In this document: positions 1-12,000 of the stretch, in pieces
Position numbering within the stretch: the first letter of the stretch is position 1
Layout of the letters: every line of letters begins with the position of its first letter
From: Cryoendolithus antarcticus
Lineage: Eukaryota > Ascomycota > Dothideomycetes > Cladosporiales > Cladosporiaceae
Reading direction: 5' to 3'
NCBI GenBank assembly: GCA_002077065.1
Contig: NAJO01000007.1
Span: 1,054,001-1,118,000, forward strand
DNA: 64,000 nucleotides
The notes under the pieces: generated by a model
Database searches by the model: none
The model's input: the letters and a program-made list of their open reading frames with translations, nothing else
What the model was told of the DNA's origin: nothing
Made by a program: the position numbers and the translations under genes

Positions 1-1799
1 TCGTAGGGAACGATTGCGCGACTGACGATCACAAGACCCTGCTCGGCATCGATCACTAGACCGAAGCCAGTCTTTCGTGAACGAGGAAAGCCGTCTATCC
101 GTAAGGGCATGTTAGCGCCGACTCTGACGAACGACCGCACGATGTCAACAGCTTGAGGATGTGCGGCACCCTCCATCTTCACGAAGTTAGCCTTCCGAGG
201 CACCGGTGCGAGGGGTGGAAGTGGCTCTGCCAATGTGGTGAAGTCCCAGAGTCCTGACTTATCGTTTCTTACAGCCATGCGCATCGTCTTGCTCCAGTGG
301 CGGTCGACGAGCAGGATACTAGTGTTTAAAGTATGCATGTCGCGTAGGTGCTTGTATGTCACTACGACCCTGCTCCGGTCTGCAATTCCTCCCATGACCT
401 CGATGAACGTCTCGAGGTCAGGTGTCGGCTTGTTGTCGATCGTTTGTATGAGCCAACCGTACTCTGAGCCATCGAAGCGGAAGCTGCCAGTGGCCTCGCA
501 ACAGTAGACACCAGGATTCTTCAGCGTCACAGCGTAGAACCGCGCCTGCTGATATGACAGGTCATGGAAAGCTGCACCGGCGACAGAAACGAAGCGATCA
601 GGTGTGATCGCATGCAAGTCGCCGACTGTCAACTCCACCTGCACATCCTGACCACCTCTTTGCACAAGCAAACTAACCTTGCCACCCACGCTGCTGTCCA
701 GTATTGAGTCAAGTCGAATGAATTGCGTCAACAGCTCGCCATTGACTTTGATCAACACGTCGCCCTCTTCCAGCTTTTTATGCCCTGGTCCATCGGGTAG
801 TATGACCTCCGCGACCAGCATGCTGTTCTCTTTCGGGAACTTCTCTCTGACCTTGGCTTCCCACTCCGGGCTCAGACCTAGTCTTCTGCACTCATCAAAA
901 GCCTTCAGTATCCACTGCGTCTGCATCGTACCGCGATCTACCGGTCGGCCTTCTCTTATGCACTGCAAAGCTCGAAGTGGTCGGTCTAAGGGGAGGAAGT
1001 AGTCTGTCGCAGCGCCATCTGCCCGTCCACCAGCTTGCAATGCCACGGCAAAGCCGTCAATATTGACTACCGGCGATCCCGATGACCCTCCTGATGCAGC
1101 GGCAGCAGCCTGGATGTAGTTCGTATTGAAGTCACTGTAGCCCTCTCCGTACTCTGGCGCATTCCTGTCCAACCGCGAGATCACTCCAGACAGAACTGAC
1201 AGCTTCTCCCCAGCATCGTTGCCCACGACCCTGATCTCAGACCCAACTTTCGCCAAATCTGGTCTCAGCTCCAGATGCGCCACAGGCATGTACTTGATCG
1301 CCTTCGGGTCGAACCTCAGAATCCCAAAGTCGTGCACCGGATCGCGGTAGACCGGATACACATCGCACTCCTCGTGATTGTCAAAGATGCAGTAACCCCA
1401 AAACGGCCCAGCGCCCACGACATGTCGATTTGTCAAGATGTAGCCCTTCTCAGCATCCACCACAAACCCCGTCGCCTCACTCGATAACGCCTGGTCCGTG
1501 TCGAAGCTGCAGGTCTGGCAGAAATGTATGCTGACGACGTTCTTGATCACCTTCTCGATCGTTGCTTGCCATTCTGCCGAGTCTGCTGCTGTCGCTGTGA
1601 TCAGGTCGCCGTCGTCTTCGGACATGGGGGAGCCGTAACCGTCGCCGTTGGGGGTGTCATTTGCAGAGACGTCGACCGCGATGCCGTTTGTGTAGGAGCC
1701 TGCGGTGACTGGTGGGAGTAGTTCACCGGAGCGGACTTGCTTCAGTGGTCGGTCTGAGGCGGAGGGCGGTGCTTTTCGCTTTGCTGTGCTGTGGTCCAT
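1..1799 (-). CDS. NMA111: Pro-apoptotic HtrA-family serine protease NMA111 (3' end outside the window)
   Basis: The protein is an HtrA/DegP-like serine protease. The NMA111 family is nuclear and linked to apoptosis and lipid homeostasis in yeast. The reading frame is open from the ATG at 1799 to the window edge, giving 599 residues with no intron. A basic N-terminus (KRKAPP near residue 8) could be a nuclear localisation signal. The catalytic triad is visible: His126 in TNRHVV, Asp157 in VHDFGIL and Ser242 in SSGSPVV. A PDZ-like stretch follows ([20 protein letters not shown]), then a second, degenerate protease repeat begins, which is the known duplicated layout of this family of about 1000 residues. 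The rest lies upstream of base 1. Identification is firm from the triad and domain order. Confidence 0.93.
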   Translation of the reverse strand, partial: MDHSTAKRKAPPSASDRPLKQVRSGELLPPVTAGSYTNGIAVDVSANDTPNGDGYGSPMSEDDGDLITATAADSAEWQATIEKVIKNVVSIHFCQTCSFDTDQALSSEATGFVVDAEKGYILTNRHVVGAGPFWGYCIFDNHEECDVYPVYRDPVHDFGILRFDPKAIKYMPVAHLELRPDLAKVGSEIRVVGNDAGEKLSVLSGVISRLDRNAPEYGEGYSDFNTNYIQAAAAASGGSSGSPVVNIDGFAVALQAGGRADGAATDYFLPLDRPLRALQCIREGRPVDRGTMQTQWILKAFDECRRLGLSPEWEAKVREKFPKENSMLVAEVILPDGPGHKKLEEGDVLIKVNGELLTQFIRLDSILDSSVGGKVSLLVQRGGQDVQVELTVGDLHAITPDRFVSVAGAAFHDLSYQQARFYAVTLKNPGVYCCEATGSFRFDGSEYGWLIQTIDNKPTPDLETFIEVMGGIADRSRVVVTYKHLRDMHTLNTSILLVDRHWSKTMRMAVRNDKSGLWDFTTLAEPLPPLAPVPRKANFVKMEGAAHPQAVDIVRSFVRVGANMPLRIDGFPRSRKTGFGLVIDAEQGLVIVSRAIVPY

Positions 1800-2399
1800 G
1801 GCGAATGTTCTGGCGGCGCAATGTGATGAAACGAGAGCGCTAGCAGTGGGGAGGAGCGATCGGGTCGATGAAAGTGAATAGAGTCGTGTATTCGAGGTGT
1901 TCCACGCAAAGTGACTTTTCCGGTCAAGTCTTAGGCTGCGGCTGGAGGCTATGCTTTCAAGACGTTGCGCCACTGTCTTTAGGCCAAATGTTCGGCCAAG
2001 TAGCATTCAGACGGGAGCATTGGGTTCGATATGAAAGGACGTGAAGCGTTCAAATGCGATGATGCGCCTATATGTCACTACTGTGCGACACCTCGACTCT
2101 CGGGGGTGCTGTCCCAAGCGGAAGTCTCTGCGGGCGCTCCCGTCTACGCGGACTTCACAAAGTCAATGCGCGTTCGGATGCGCGCATCTCGCATGTCCCT
2201 CACCATGCGCCACCATATTAAAGCGCACAGTGACAGGCTGGAAACACACGTGTAGCAAACCGGCCTTGATGGCTGTCAGCTACTCCTGCAGAGCTTGCTC
2301 CGTTCTCAGCAATCCTTCACTGCGGCTAGCAAGACGTCCCCACCCCAGTGTAGCCATCACCGCCGCTGCACGCTAGACCTCGATCTGCCATTCGATTGC
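1800..2399. other. Intergenic, no gene seen
   Basis: This is the 5' flank of the NMA111 gene and the 3' flank of the small lysine-rich protein gene. Short open frames here have no recognisable product, and no RNA gene or repeat stands out. Confidence 0.5.
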
Positions 2400-3016
2400 T
2401 CAGTCCTCAGCGCCCTCATCCTCGGCCTCAGCTTCAGCCTTAGCCTCCTCTGCAGCCTCGAGCGCACCAGTATCGTCATCAGACTGCGGCTCAACCTTTG
2501 GAGTCACAGCTTTCTTACTACGCCCCTTCTTGAGCTTCAGGGTGGTAGTCTCCTCGCCATCGCCATCGCCACCCTCATCAGCTTGTTTAGCCTTCCTACC
2601 GCGCTTAGCCTTGCCGCCGTTCTCGTCAGTGGTAGCCTTGCGCTTCTGTTGGCAGTGGTTAGGATCATCGATTGCCAGATTGCTGAACTGACACGAAAGA
2701 GATAAGTACCTTCGGGCTGACCGACTTCACCCCGTCTCCTTGCTCGCCGTCGTCACCATTCTTCTGGGCTCTCTCGGCCATAGTGTCCTTCACCTTCTTC
2801 TTCTCCTTATCGATCATCACCTGGCAGGCCTTGACGGTGCGGCCAGCGGGGAGCTCGAGTTCGGGCCATGGGATCGTGCCGGATCTGGCGATGATTTGGA
2901 AGAGGAGGCCGAGCTGTTGACGCGTCAGTATGCTGTCAAATCCACTGAAATGATGATAATCAGGGCGTGGCGATTACCTTCTCGGCTTCGGTCCAACCTT
3001 TGGCTGTGGAAGCCAT
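2400..3016 (-). CDS. Small SANT/Myb-like, lysine-rich nuclear protein (hypothetical)
   Basis: This is a three-exon gene of 162 residues: exons 2978-3016, 2710-2913 and 2400-2645. Both introns are 64 bases with GT...AG ends, and the frame is preserved across them. Exon 1 and the start of exon 2 give WTEAEKLGLLFQIIARSG followed by IPWPELELPAGRTVKACQ, which resembles the single SANT/Myb-like helix unit of many short fungal proteins. The C-terminal half is charged, with KRGRKAKQ (AT-hook-like) and an acidic Glu/Ala tail. A nuclear, DNA- or chromatin-associated role is an inference from composition; the molecular function is unknown. Confidence 0.8.
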
Positions 3017-3586
3017 GATGATTTTGTGTGGGTGTGCTGGCGTTATTGCGAGGATGAGATGGGTTGTAGAGGACTTCAGTTTGATGTCGTAGTGGAGGTG
3101 GTGGGCGGCGGAATATTAAGTCAAGGTGAAAGGGCGAATGAGGATACACTCAAGGCCGCGTAAGGTGGGTAGGTGTGGCACATGCTAGCATTGTACTGCA
3201 TATGACACAGAATTGCAGCTCACTACAGATCTGAAACACTTCTTCGTTCACACTGACGGCAATCAAGACCAATCTGCCACTACAGCACTATCGTCGCCGT
3301 CTTACGATGATCTAGGGTCTAACACGTTGCGGACAGCATTCTACGCTTCTATATTAAGCTGCAGCGGTGACAAAGCGAAAAGTAGACTCGAAGTCAACTC
3401 ACTCTTCAGAACTTCACTGCGCAAGTGACGATGACTTGCTCAGCTGCAAGCATGTGACCACACGAACGCAGATTGCAAAGGGTCGTAGCTGTCATATATT
3501 CGTCACTCTTAAAGAACAGTCTACTGAAACCACTCAACTACCTACGACTGCAGAACATCAAGGAGTCCCAGACAATCACAACCACC
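3017..3586. other. Divergent promoter region, no gene seen
   Basis: This sequence lies between two divergently transcribed genes and probably holds both promoters. The open frame upstream of 3587 lacks protein-like character and is taken as the 5' untranslated region of the next gene. Confidence 0.5.
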
Positions 3587-4579
3587 ATGGATCACGATTC
3601 TGCCGTCGCCACCGAGCGCGACGCCGACATGATGGATACCTCAAACGGCGATGAAGGCATTGCTGTCAAACAAGAGGACCACACGATGATCACCCCAGCC
3701 AACGACGATATCGACACAGACACCGAAATGAAGCTCGAAGAAGACCTCCCCACCTCACTCCTCGACCACACCCACGACCACACATCCCCCTCTCCCTTTT
3801 CTTTCACCCGCTCCCGCCTAAACATCCCTTACAACCCTGCCGACGAACCCGTAGAAATCTTCAAAATCAACAAAGCCCCTCTCACTCACAAGGCCCAGAC
3901 CGCTTACCTAGAAGCCATTAACAAACCCGCCCCACCTCCCGTCATCACCGTAGCCGCAAGCGAGGACTTGAACGGCGGCAACGGCGGCAACGGAGGAAAC
4001 GGACAAACAACCCCACCCATCACCCCCCCTTCCCAAACCCTGAAATTCGCCTCCAACCAACCGCTTTCCCCCACTCCCTGGACCGGTCCCAATCCGGACA
4101 CTGACGTCCTCGCTCACGTCCGCAAACACCAGAAACTGCACATGCGCGTCTTGGGCGTCAAGCCCAAAGAGCGCCTCCGTCCAGGTCGATACTGGATCGC
4201 CGTGCTTCCCCCTACTTCCGTCTCACCACACGCCAAAGCCGCGAACTTGGCGCCAATGTGGTTTAAGGGAAATCGGCTGACGACTGTAGAGACCGTGTTC
4301 AAGGTGTATGCGCAGAAAGCTATGCTAGAGGATTTCGGGCTTTGGTTAGGAGGGGAGTTGTTGTGGGATGGGAAGGAAGTCGGCGATGGCGGGAAATTGA
4401 AGGATGGGACTTGGGGGCCCAAGGGTGTGGGGATGCAGGAGTGTGATTTGTTTGGGGATAAGATTGTTGTGCTTAGGGCTGTTGAGTTTGGGAGGGAGGG
4501 GGGCTTGGGGCAGGGGAGGAAAATTACGGAGGGATTGGTTAGTGTGAAGAGGGAGGTGGTTGTTATTGAGTTGGATTGA
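3587..4579 (+). CDS. Hypothetical protein, 330 aa
   Basis: I do not recognise this protein. The start is placed at the ATG at 3587 because of its strong context (CAACCACCATGG); the frame is also open upstream to 3473. The N-terminal 60 residues are acidic and disordered. A short conserved-looking piece follows (NIPYNPADEPVEIFKINKAP), then a Gly/Asn tract (NGGNGGNGGNGQ, about residues 128-139) and a Pro/Thr-rich linker. The C-terminal 150 residues look folded (HMRVLGVKPKERLRPGRYWI, then MWFKGNRLTTVETVFKVYAQ) and end in hydrophobic beta-like segments. There are no introns, no signal peptide and no membrane segment. Confidence 0.8.
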   Translation: MDHDSAVATERDADMMDTSNGDEGIAVKQEDHTMITPANDDIDTDTEMKLEEDLPTSLLDHTHDHTSPSPFSFTRSRLNIPYNPADEPVEIFKINKAPLTHKAQTAYLEAINKPAPPPVITVAASEDLNGGNGGNGGNGQTTPPITPPSQTLKFASNQPLSPTPWTGPNPDTDVLAHVRKHQKLHMRVLGVKPKERLRPGRYWIAVLPPTSVSPHAKAANLAPMWFKGNRLTTVETVFKVYAQKAMLEDFGLWLGGELLWDGKEVGDGGKLKDGTWGPKGVGMQECDLFGDKIVVLRAVEFGREGGLGQGRKITEGLVSVKREVVVIELD

Positions 4580-5038
4580 GGGCATGGAGCGTGGTGCTGC
4601 GGGTTGGGTTTGCAGCTGACATGCATGCTCGAGATGATGGCGGAGATTTGGGGCGGTCATGACAGTCTGATGAGGCAGCGATTGTGCAGCATTGACGGAC
4701 GGATTGAGAGGGCCGAGATCAGCTGCGATCCGCGTGGAAGCCCGGGTCCTGGTAAGTCTCAGATGGGCTTCAGATGGGGTAGATGTATCAGAATTCTGAG
4801 ATGATTGACTCTCGTGCATTGCAAATCTGGGCAGAGCCGTATTCGACATCGTGTGAGGCTTGGTGTGTTGCGTAGCGTCCATACCGGTGCAAGACTTGCA
4901 TTACATAGCATGCTCACATAGTGGTACCCATGCTTTGATGACTTCTGTGCATTCGACTTGCTACCAGCTACGAACCTCAGACGCCCTCACGCGCTCAATG
5001 ACCCCGATGTGCATCCCAGCAGTTCGTGCGCCCAGCTT
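4580..5038. other. Convergent 3' flanks, no gene seen
   Basis: The region lies between the 3' ends of the hypothetical gene at 3587 and the eL27 gene. It should hold both 3' untranslated regions. I see no gene or repeat. Confidence 0.5.
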
Positions 5039-5617
5039 TCAAAAGCCTGCAGATTGTTAGTACGTCCATCCCACATTTCCTACAGCCTTTCGGGAGAGAC
5101 TCACGTAGAGGCGTGAAGAACCACCGGTTCTTCCCACTCTGATACCTCTCCTCCAGCGTCTTCTTGACCGTCTTCTTCGCATCCTCCCTCTGGCTCACCT
5201 CCTTGAACGTATCCGGCGTAACCACATTCTTCAGTCCCTCCAACTCCAGCGTGTAGCGCGTCGGCATGAGGTGGTTGTAGTTGACGACCTTGATGAAGGG
5301 CTTCACTTTGCTGCGCTTCGATTGACGGGCTTTGGACATGCGGCGTGTGACTTGGAGTGGGTAGCGCTCGATACCTGCTACGAGGGCGTGGGGGAATGGG
5401 TGGGTCTTGCTTCCGGTGTCGACGGGGAGGAGGAGGACGACTTTCTTTCCTGCGTAACGTCCGCGGGAGATGATGGCCTTGCTAGGGTGTTAGTTTTTGC
5501 TGTGGTGGTGCTGGAGGTGTCTAATGATCGCATACCACTCGGCCAACCTTGAGGACTGCGGTGTTGTTAGTGATGTATTCCACCAGTATCTCCAAGATCA
5601 TACGTACACTTCACCAT
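5039..5617 (-). CDS. RPL27: 60S ribosomal protein eL27
   Basis: This is a cytosolic large-subunit ribosomal protein. Four exons (5608-5617, 5536-5555, 5105-5477, 5039-5046) join to exactly 136 residues, the usual eL27 length. The first exon is only 10 bases and the last is 8 bases. The start reads [20 protein letters not shown], a KOW-type N-terminus. The middle contains [18 protein letters not shown] and the protein ends in WFFTPLRF, all hallmarks of eL27. One acceptor is AAG rather than CAG (before 5477), chosen because it restores the conserved VAII. The gene diverges from the giant coiled-coil gene at 6030. Confidence 0.97.
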
Positions 5618-6029
5618 GGCTGTCGATTTCGCTGGGTCGTTGTGTCGCTGGTGTCGCGCTCACTGCATCAGACTTGACGTTGTTCTTGTGCGGGCCACAA
5701 ATTCGAGATTCCGCGTCTTGGCATCGTGGAAGCCTCAGGCAGCCGAGCGTCAGAGCTCCTCGGCTACTACTTCCGAACTTGGGCTTTGTTGATCGAACGT
5801 AAACACCGTTGCTTGGGCTCACGCGCATGCAGTAGAGAAACACTTCCACCACCAAGCAATACACCAGCGCAATTCCCTGTGCACTCTCGCTGGAATCAAC
5901 AAGCAGACTACGAGCAAACTAGGCGGGCGTATAATGCCACTGTCTGCTATGCGCAGCCATTGAGCGAATCGCATTGCACAAAATACATTCCTCGGGTCGA
6001 CTTGATAGCCAGAGGCACATACACATACA
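5618..6029. promoter_or_regulatory. Divergent promoter region between eL27 and the giant coiled-coil gene
   Basis: These 412 bases separate two head-to-head start codons, so both promoters must lie here or overlap it. I do not see a convincing TATA box or other named site. Confidence 0.5.
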
Positions 6030-9000
6030 ATGGAGTCGCATTCACGGGAAGGATCACGCGATCGAGGCGGATCGAAGCATCAACATTCCTGGTCAGAGAG
6101 TAGCGGGAGGGCGAGTGTGCCGATGTAAGTACCTCGAGATACTCTTGAATAGAGTTTAAGACAACAACAAGATGAAAGCGCTAACATCGCTCAAACGCAG
6201 GTGGGACAGCTCAGACCCAGAACGCGCGCCTCCACCACTGCCCATGAACCCAGGTGGGGGATCACCTACAACAAAGTCCAACACCTCAGCCGGCATTGCC
6301 GCGGCCGCGAAGAAGATAGTAGAGGCTTCGCGGGAATCTGCGCCATTGTCTTCCTACGTCTCGAACGTGACGCCTTCGACTTCCCCAGAGAGATCGCTGA
6401 TCAAGGGCGCGCATCACAAGCGCCTGCAGTCGATGCAGACGGGGAGCGTGAAGGACTTGAGGAGCTATCTGGACAACAATCGGTCGCCTGACCGATCACT
6501 GGAGCGCGAGAGGCCAGCTTCGAGCACGCATTACACTTCGAGGGGGGCGAGGGACTACGTGAGTGCGACGCCCGAGCGCGCGACCACTCCGACGCCAGCT
6601 GCAAAGGATCCGTTCAAGGAGACGCCGGCACTGCGACCGTCTGTACGGCCGCGATCCTCGATATACGGCGAGAACACGCCACCTTCCGCGACTATGCTCG
6701 CACTCCAGACGATGCAGGTGCCGAATGATCCACTCAATGATGTGACGAACCGCTCAGGATCGCCTAGCACGCCCCGAGTAAGCACCAACTATGACTTCTC
6801 AAGTCAGCTGCTGAACCTCACAACGATCGCGACCAACCTCCAGAAGGAGATGGCAAACCTCAGCAGGCGCAGCAAAGACAATGCGACAGACTTGATCGGT
6901 CTGAAGGAGGCCACTTCGAGTCGAGACGAAGACATCCGCAAGAGTCTGCGCGAGCTTGCCACATCAGTCACCACACAGGCTTTGCTAGGACCGCCTCCTG
7001 TCGTTGGGAGTCAAAGCCGGAGTACTAGCAGTTACGGCGCCAACTTCCTCGACAGCAGGGCTTTCAATTCGCCGCCTTCAGCGACGAAGACCTACTCTAT
7101 CCCACGTGCAGCGAGCGCACATAGCTTCATGGAGGATGTACGTGTGGGCTCTCCGTCGCCATACTCAGTCGAAGGTGCTGCAAGCGTCGCAATGCTTGAG
7201 AAGATCATCCGAGAGATGGTCACGAAGGAAGGCCAGGAACGTCTCCTCGGTACACTCAACGAGCTGTTCGACAAGAGCTCCAAGGAGAATGTCGAGGCTG
7301 CCAGGAAGGTCGAGCAGCTCGCTCAGTTCATCAAGGAGAAGTCTGAGTCGCAAGCGCTTGTACCCGTTGTACGAGATGTGCATGGCGGACCGCCGAAGCT
7401 GGAGCTCAACTTTGACTCGCCTCGCTCGTTGGAGAAGGTGCGTGAGGCCGCTGCGAATGCGCCCGCGAAGCCTGCGCAGGACGAGGAGATGTTCAAGCTG
7501 CTGCAGCGCATCAAAGACAGCATTGTGGCGACTGGCGGCACGACTGCGGAGGTCAAGGGTCTGACCCGCGATCTCCGTGGAGAGGTGCTGGGCATGGGCC
7601 GTGATCTGGGTCGCAAGCTTGATCAAATCAGCGAGGCACAGCTGAACAGTACCCTGGATCGGTCTATCGAAGACGGGGAGGGCAAGCAGAACCTTGACGA
7701 GATCCATCGCATTGTCGAGGAAGGGCTTAGCGAGCTGAAAGACCACATACACTCAATGCTGCGGGAGAGGCAAGAGCAAGATGACGACACTTACAAGCAG
7801 CTTGCAATCACGCGTGGTGGCCCAAGTGGCGAGGAGATGGCCGCTGTGGTCAAGCACGCACTTCACGAGCACCATCAATCAAGCAAAGGCGTCGAGATCG
7901 AGATCGAGCGACCCACTCTGGACCGCGAAGGCGTGTTGGAGGCTGTCAAAGACGGCTTGAAGGACTTCGAGCCGAACATCGAGCTGCAACAATTCGGACT
8001 CGAGCGTGATGAGATCCTCGCAGTACTCAGAGAAGGTCTGGAAGAGCATCAGTCGACTCGCGAGCTTCCTGCGACATCTGGCTTTGACAAGGCCGAGGTC
8101 TGTGAAGTCATGCAGGAGGCACTCAAGGGCTTCCAACCTGGCGCACCAGTCGAGTTCGTGCAGCAGATCAAGGATGAGATCCTCGCCGACGTCCGCCTTG
8201 CAGTTGAAGACTTCAAGTCATCTCCCGCCGCACCCTCGCTGGAAGACGACGCCATCCGTGCCATCGTCTCCGCTGCGGTAAAAGAAGGGCTCGCTGAGCA
8301 AGCTCCGGCTATGGCACGTGAATTCGAGATTAGCAAGGACGATCTCTTCGAGGCCGTCAAGGCCAGCCTGGACGGGACCACAGTCCCCTTCAATTCCTTC
8401 GGTGAGAAGGTCCTTACGCAACTTCACGACCTTGTCGATGGCATGCGAGTCGAGTTCAAGCAATACTCAGCCGCCAACGGCAGGGACACTGAGCAGGTCT
8501 TGGACGCTGTGAAGGACGGTCTCGAGTCACTGCGCACTGAGATCGAGAGCTATGTCGATCGTGCGCAGGATGTGACCGGCAAGGATGAGATTGTCGACAC
8601 TGTCAAGGGCGGTCTCGAGCAGCTGAGAAATGATGTGCAAGGCTATGTGATAGCTGGCTATGGCAATGACACCGGCAAAGCGGATATGCTCGAGTACATC
8701 AAGGCTGAATTCGAGGACCTGCACGAGACGATCAAGGCGCTGCGGGATGGCGATGACGAGAAAGTAAGCAACGCTCCGGCGATCGTGCAGGCTATCAAGG
8801 AGGGACTTGAGGACCTGAAGAGCCACGCCGGCCGAAGCCGTGGCATCGATGGCGACGACGAAGACTCTCGTGAGGAGATGTTCGAAGCGATGAAGGAGGA
8901 ATTCGAGCAGCTCAAGTCGGCTGTCCTCAACGCCAATCACACTGACAAAGGCGAGCTCATCGAGACGATCCAAGACTCGATGGGCGCTCTGCATGCGAAG

Positions 9001-12000
9001 CTTGATGGTAGCGATCTCGGTGCGCGCTCTGTCAACGGCCAAGAGGACTTCCTGCACGCTCTGCACGAGGAACTTGCATCACTGAAAGCCGGTCTTCCAG
9101 CATCTGCTACCATAGCTGGTGATGACCGCGAAATCATTGTCGAAGGCGTTCGCCAGACGCTTGACGACCTTCGCACCCAGCTTTCAGCAGACTACAGCGA
9201 CGCAGCTGCTGAGGCCCTGGGCGCCATCAGAGAGGAGCTCGAGACCTTCAAGGACAGCATGAATACATCTGTCGTCCTCAGTGGTGGCCGAAGCAGCGAG
9301 CCGACCAACCACGAAGCGTTGACTGCTCTCCGCGAAGGCCTGGAGGACATCAAGGAGACTCTCGCCAAGTCGCCTCACTCTGGCCATCCCGTACCAGATG
9401 AGCTTGTGGAAGCCATGCGTGGCGAGTTCGAGAACCTTCGGACCTCCATCGCGACCTCAGTCGTCCACTCTTCGTCCAATGATGACATGGCTGACGCTCT
9501 TCGTCTCGGCTTGGACGATCTTCGCAGTGACTTGGAGAAGAAGCTCGACTCACCTGAGCGGACTCAAGCTCAAACGAGCGAGATGCTAGATGCCATCCAT
9601 GAAGGTCTTGACACGCTTCGCATCGATCTCGTGAAGACTATTGACAAGCCACTCGACATGACCGTCAATTACGAGATCCTCGAAACTCTCAAAGACGGTC
9701 TCGCGTCCCTGAGAGAAGAGCTCGACATCCTGAGGACTGGCAAGAAGTTCAGATCTTCCTCTGGCGTTGGTGGTGAGATGGTGCTCGCTGACGAAGCTGG
9801 CGAGACACGTGAGCTATCGCCCGAGGATGTGGCTGCTGCTGAGGCTGCTTCGAATGGATCTAGTACCACGAAGGGCATGAAGCGCGAGGATCTGAGCAAG
9901 ATCGAAGTCATGCTCGCACAGCTGCAGATCAAGATCGAGGCTATGGATGCTACTGTGCAGGACAGTTCTTCTGCGGCGCTCAGACCTGATGTGTCGACCA
10001 AGGCTGATCTGGAGCACATTGAGCACTCGATCAGTGGGCTGCAGGCCGCGATCACGATCTTGGCAGCGAAGGAGATTGTCATGCCTGAACCAGTGGCGCC
10101 TCCAGCGCCCGAGGGTATCGCGATGAAGGAAGACACTGATGCTCTGGAGACATTGCTCCGCAACACGAAAGGTCAGATTGAAGATCTTGTCGTTGCCGGC
10201 CTGCCTCTACACCCCGACACTGCCAGCAAAGAGCACATTGACGCAATTGACGCAAACATTACCGTCACTCGGGAAGCCGTCGACGCGTTAGCCGACAAGC
10301 TCAACGAAACTACGGCTTCGAAGGAAGATGTCGATCTTGTCGCCGTCCTCGCTCAGGACGTCAAGACCCTCTCCGAAGAGATCCGCGACAAGCTCGAAGC
10401 CCAGCCCTCGGAAGACGAGCAAGCAACCCGCATGACGAAAGCGGACCTCGACGTGCTAGGCGTGATCTGCACCGAGATCAAAGTCAAGGTCCAGGAGATG
10501 GAGCTGCCCGACGTCGCGGATATGCCTACCAAAGCCGACATGGAGCAGCTGCAAGGTCTGATCGCAGATTTTAAGGAGAGCCACGATAAGATGAAGGACA
10601 GCTACGAGAGCGATATTGCGATCACGGCCAAGGCTTTCGATGATCGGAAGCAGGAGTTCGACGACACTGTGAAGCATATTGAGGATGTGAAGATGAGCTT
10701 GATGGAGTTGAAGGATGATGTTATGGTCAAGTTTGCGGACTCGGAGAGTGGCGTCAACACGCTTGGAGAGGCGCTGAAGGGTATCGAGGAGAGAGCTTCA
10801 GGCGAGGAGTTGCGCGGTGAGGTCAAGGAGGTGCTGGAGATCGTCAGGGCGGAATTCGAGAAGGCGCACGGGAGTCTGGAGGCCATGAAAGTGAATCATG
10901 ATGCGCATTCTTCCAGGAGCCTGGAGAAGCAGGGCGAGCATAAGGAAGCCACTGTGCTTGAGCTTGGTGTCAAGCTGGAGGTGCTGTTCGACGGCCTCAT
11001 GGCGAAGTTCGATGACGCCCAGCGGGCTGCTGAGGAGAAGGCGCTTGCGCTTGAGGAGAAAACTGTGGCGCAGGAGGAGCTTTTCAGCAAGACCAACGCC
11101 ATGGCCGACGATCTGAAGCTATCGATCGACACACTTGGCACGACACTCACCGGTTTCACCACCTCGTATCCGGAGGCTATGGACAAAGTCTGCGCGGACT
11201 CGAAGACAGTCTACAACCGCGTGGACGACGTGTGCAACAAGCTCGACGAGACGCAGCAAGGCGTTGCGCACGAGCACGGCGTCACTCGCGATGAGGTCCT
11301 CCGCGTTCTGGCTGCTGTCGACACCGTGCAAAGTGATCTGACAGAGCACAATCCGCGTTTCATGGTCAGCCTCAAGGAAGTCCAGGCACTGATCGGACAG
11401 CACTACGAGCACAGTCAGAAGGCTTCCGAGACTGCTGCCGAGCATGCGCAGAGCGTACGCGACTTCCACGAGCAGATGCGGACCACGCTTGACTCGAAGC
11501 ATGCGGAGCTGAGGAGGGACCTGCCGGCGCTGCTGCCGCCTTCTGCTGAGATGCCGGCGCCGATCATCGCGGAGAAGTATGACGATAGTGCTATGCATGG
11601 CAAGCTCGATATTCTCCTTGAGCAGGGCGGCAAGTACGATGACAGCGCTGTATGCGACAAGCTAGACACTCTCATGGGCCACGTCACGCAGACTGCGGAC
11701 CCTTCAGCACAGCTTGAGCGTCTGGACAACATCCACGAGAAGGTCATGGCGACTGCCGCGGAAGTCTCGGCTTTCGTCGCTATGCAGGCCAAGCAGATCA
11801 GCGCTGATCATGAGAACAAGGAGAAGGAGGCCGAGGAAGTTGCACTCTTGCTTGAGCGCCGGCTGGTGCAAAAAGATCAGATTGAATCTGACATTACCGT
11901 ACTTAACGAGGAGAAGGACTCGCTCCGCACTGCTGTCGAAGTACTTCGATCCGAGCGTGAGGCTCTGACCGCGCAGAAGACAAAGATGCAAGCCAATGTC

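Noticed and set aside
3473..3586. Upstream in-frame extension of the hypothetical gene
   Set aside because: The stretch before 3587 does not start with ATG and reads like untranslated leader; the ATG at 3587 has strong CAACCACC context.
4114..4882. Minus-strand open frames opposite the hypothetical gene end
   Set aside because: They mirror the codon pattern of the plus-strand gene and are Pro/His/Ser-rich shadows.
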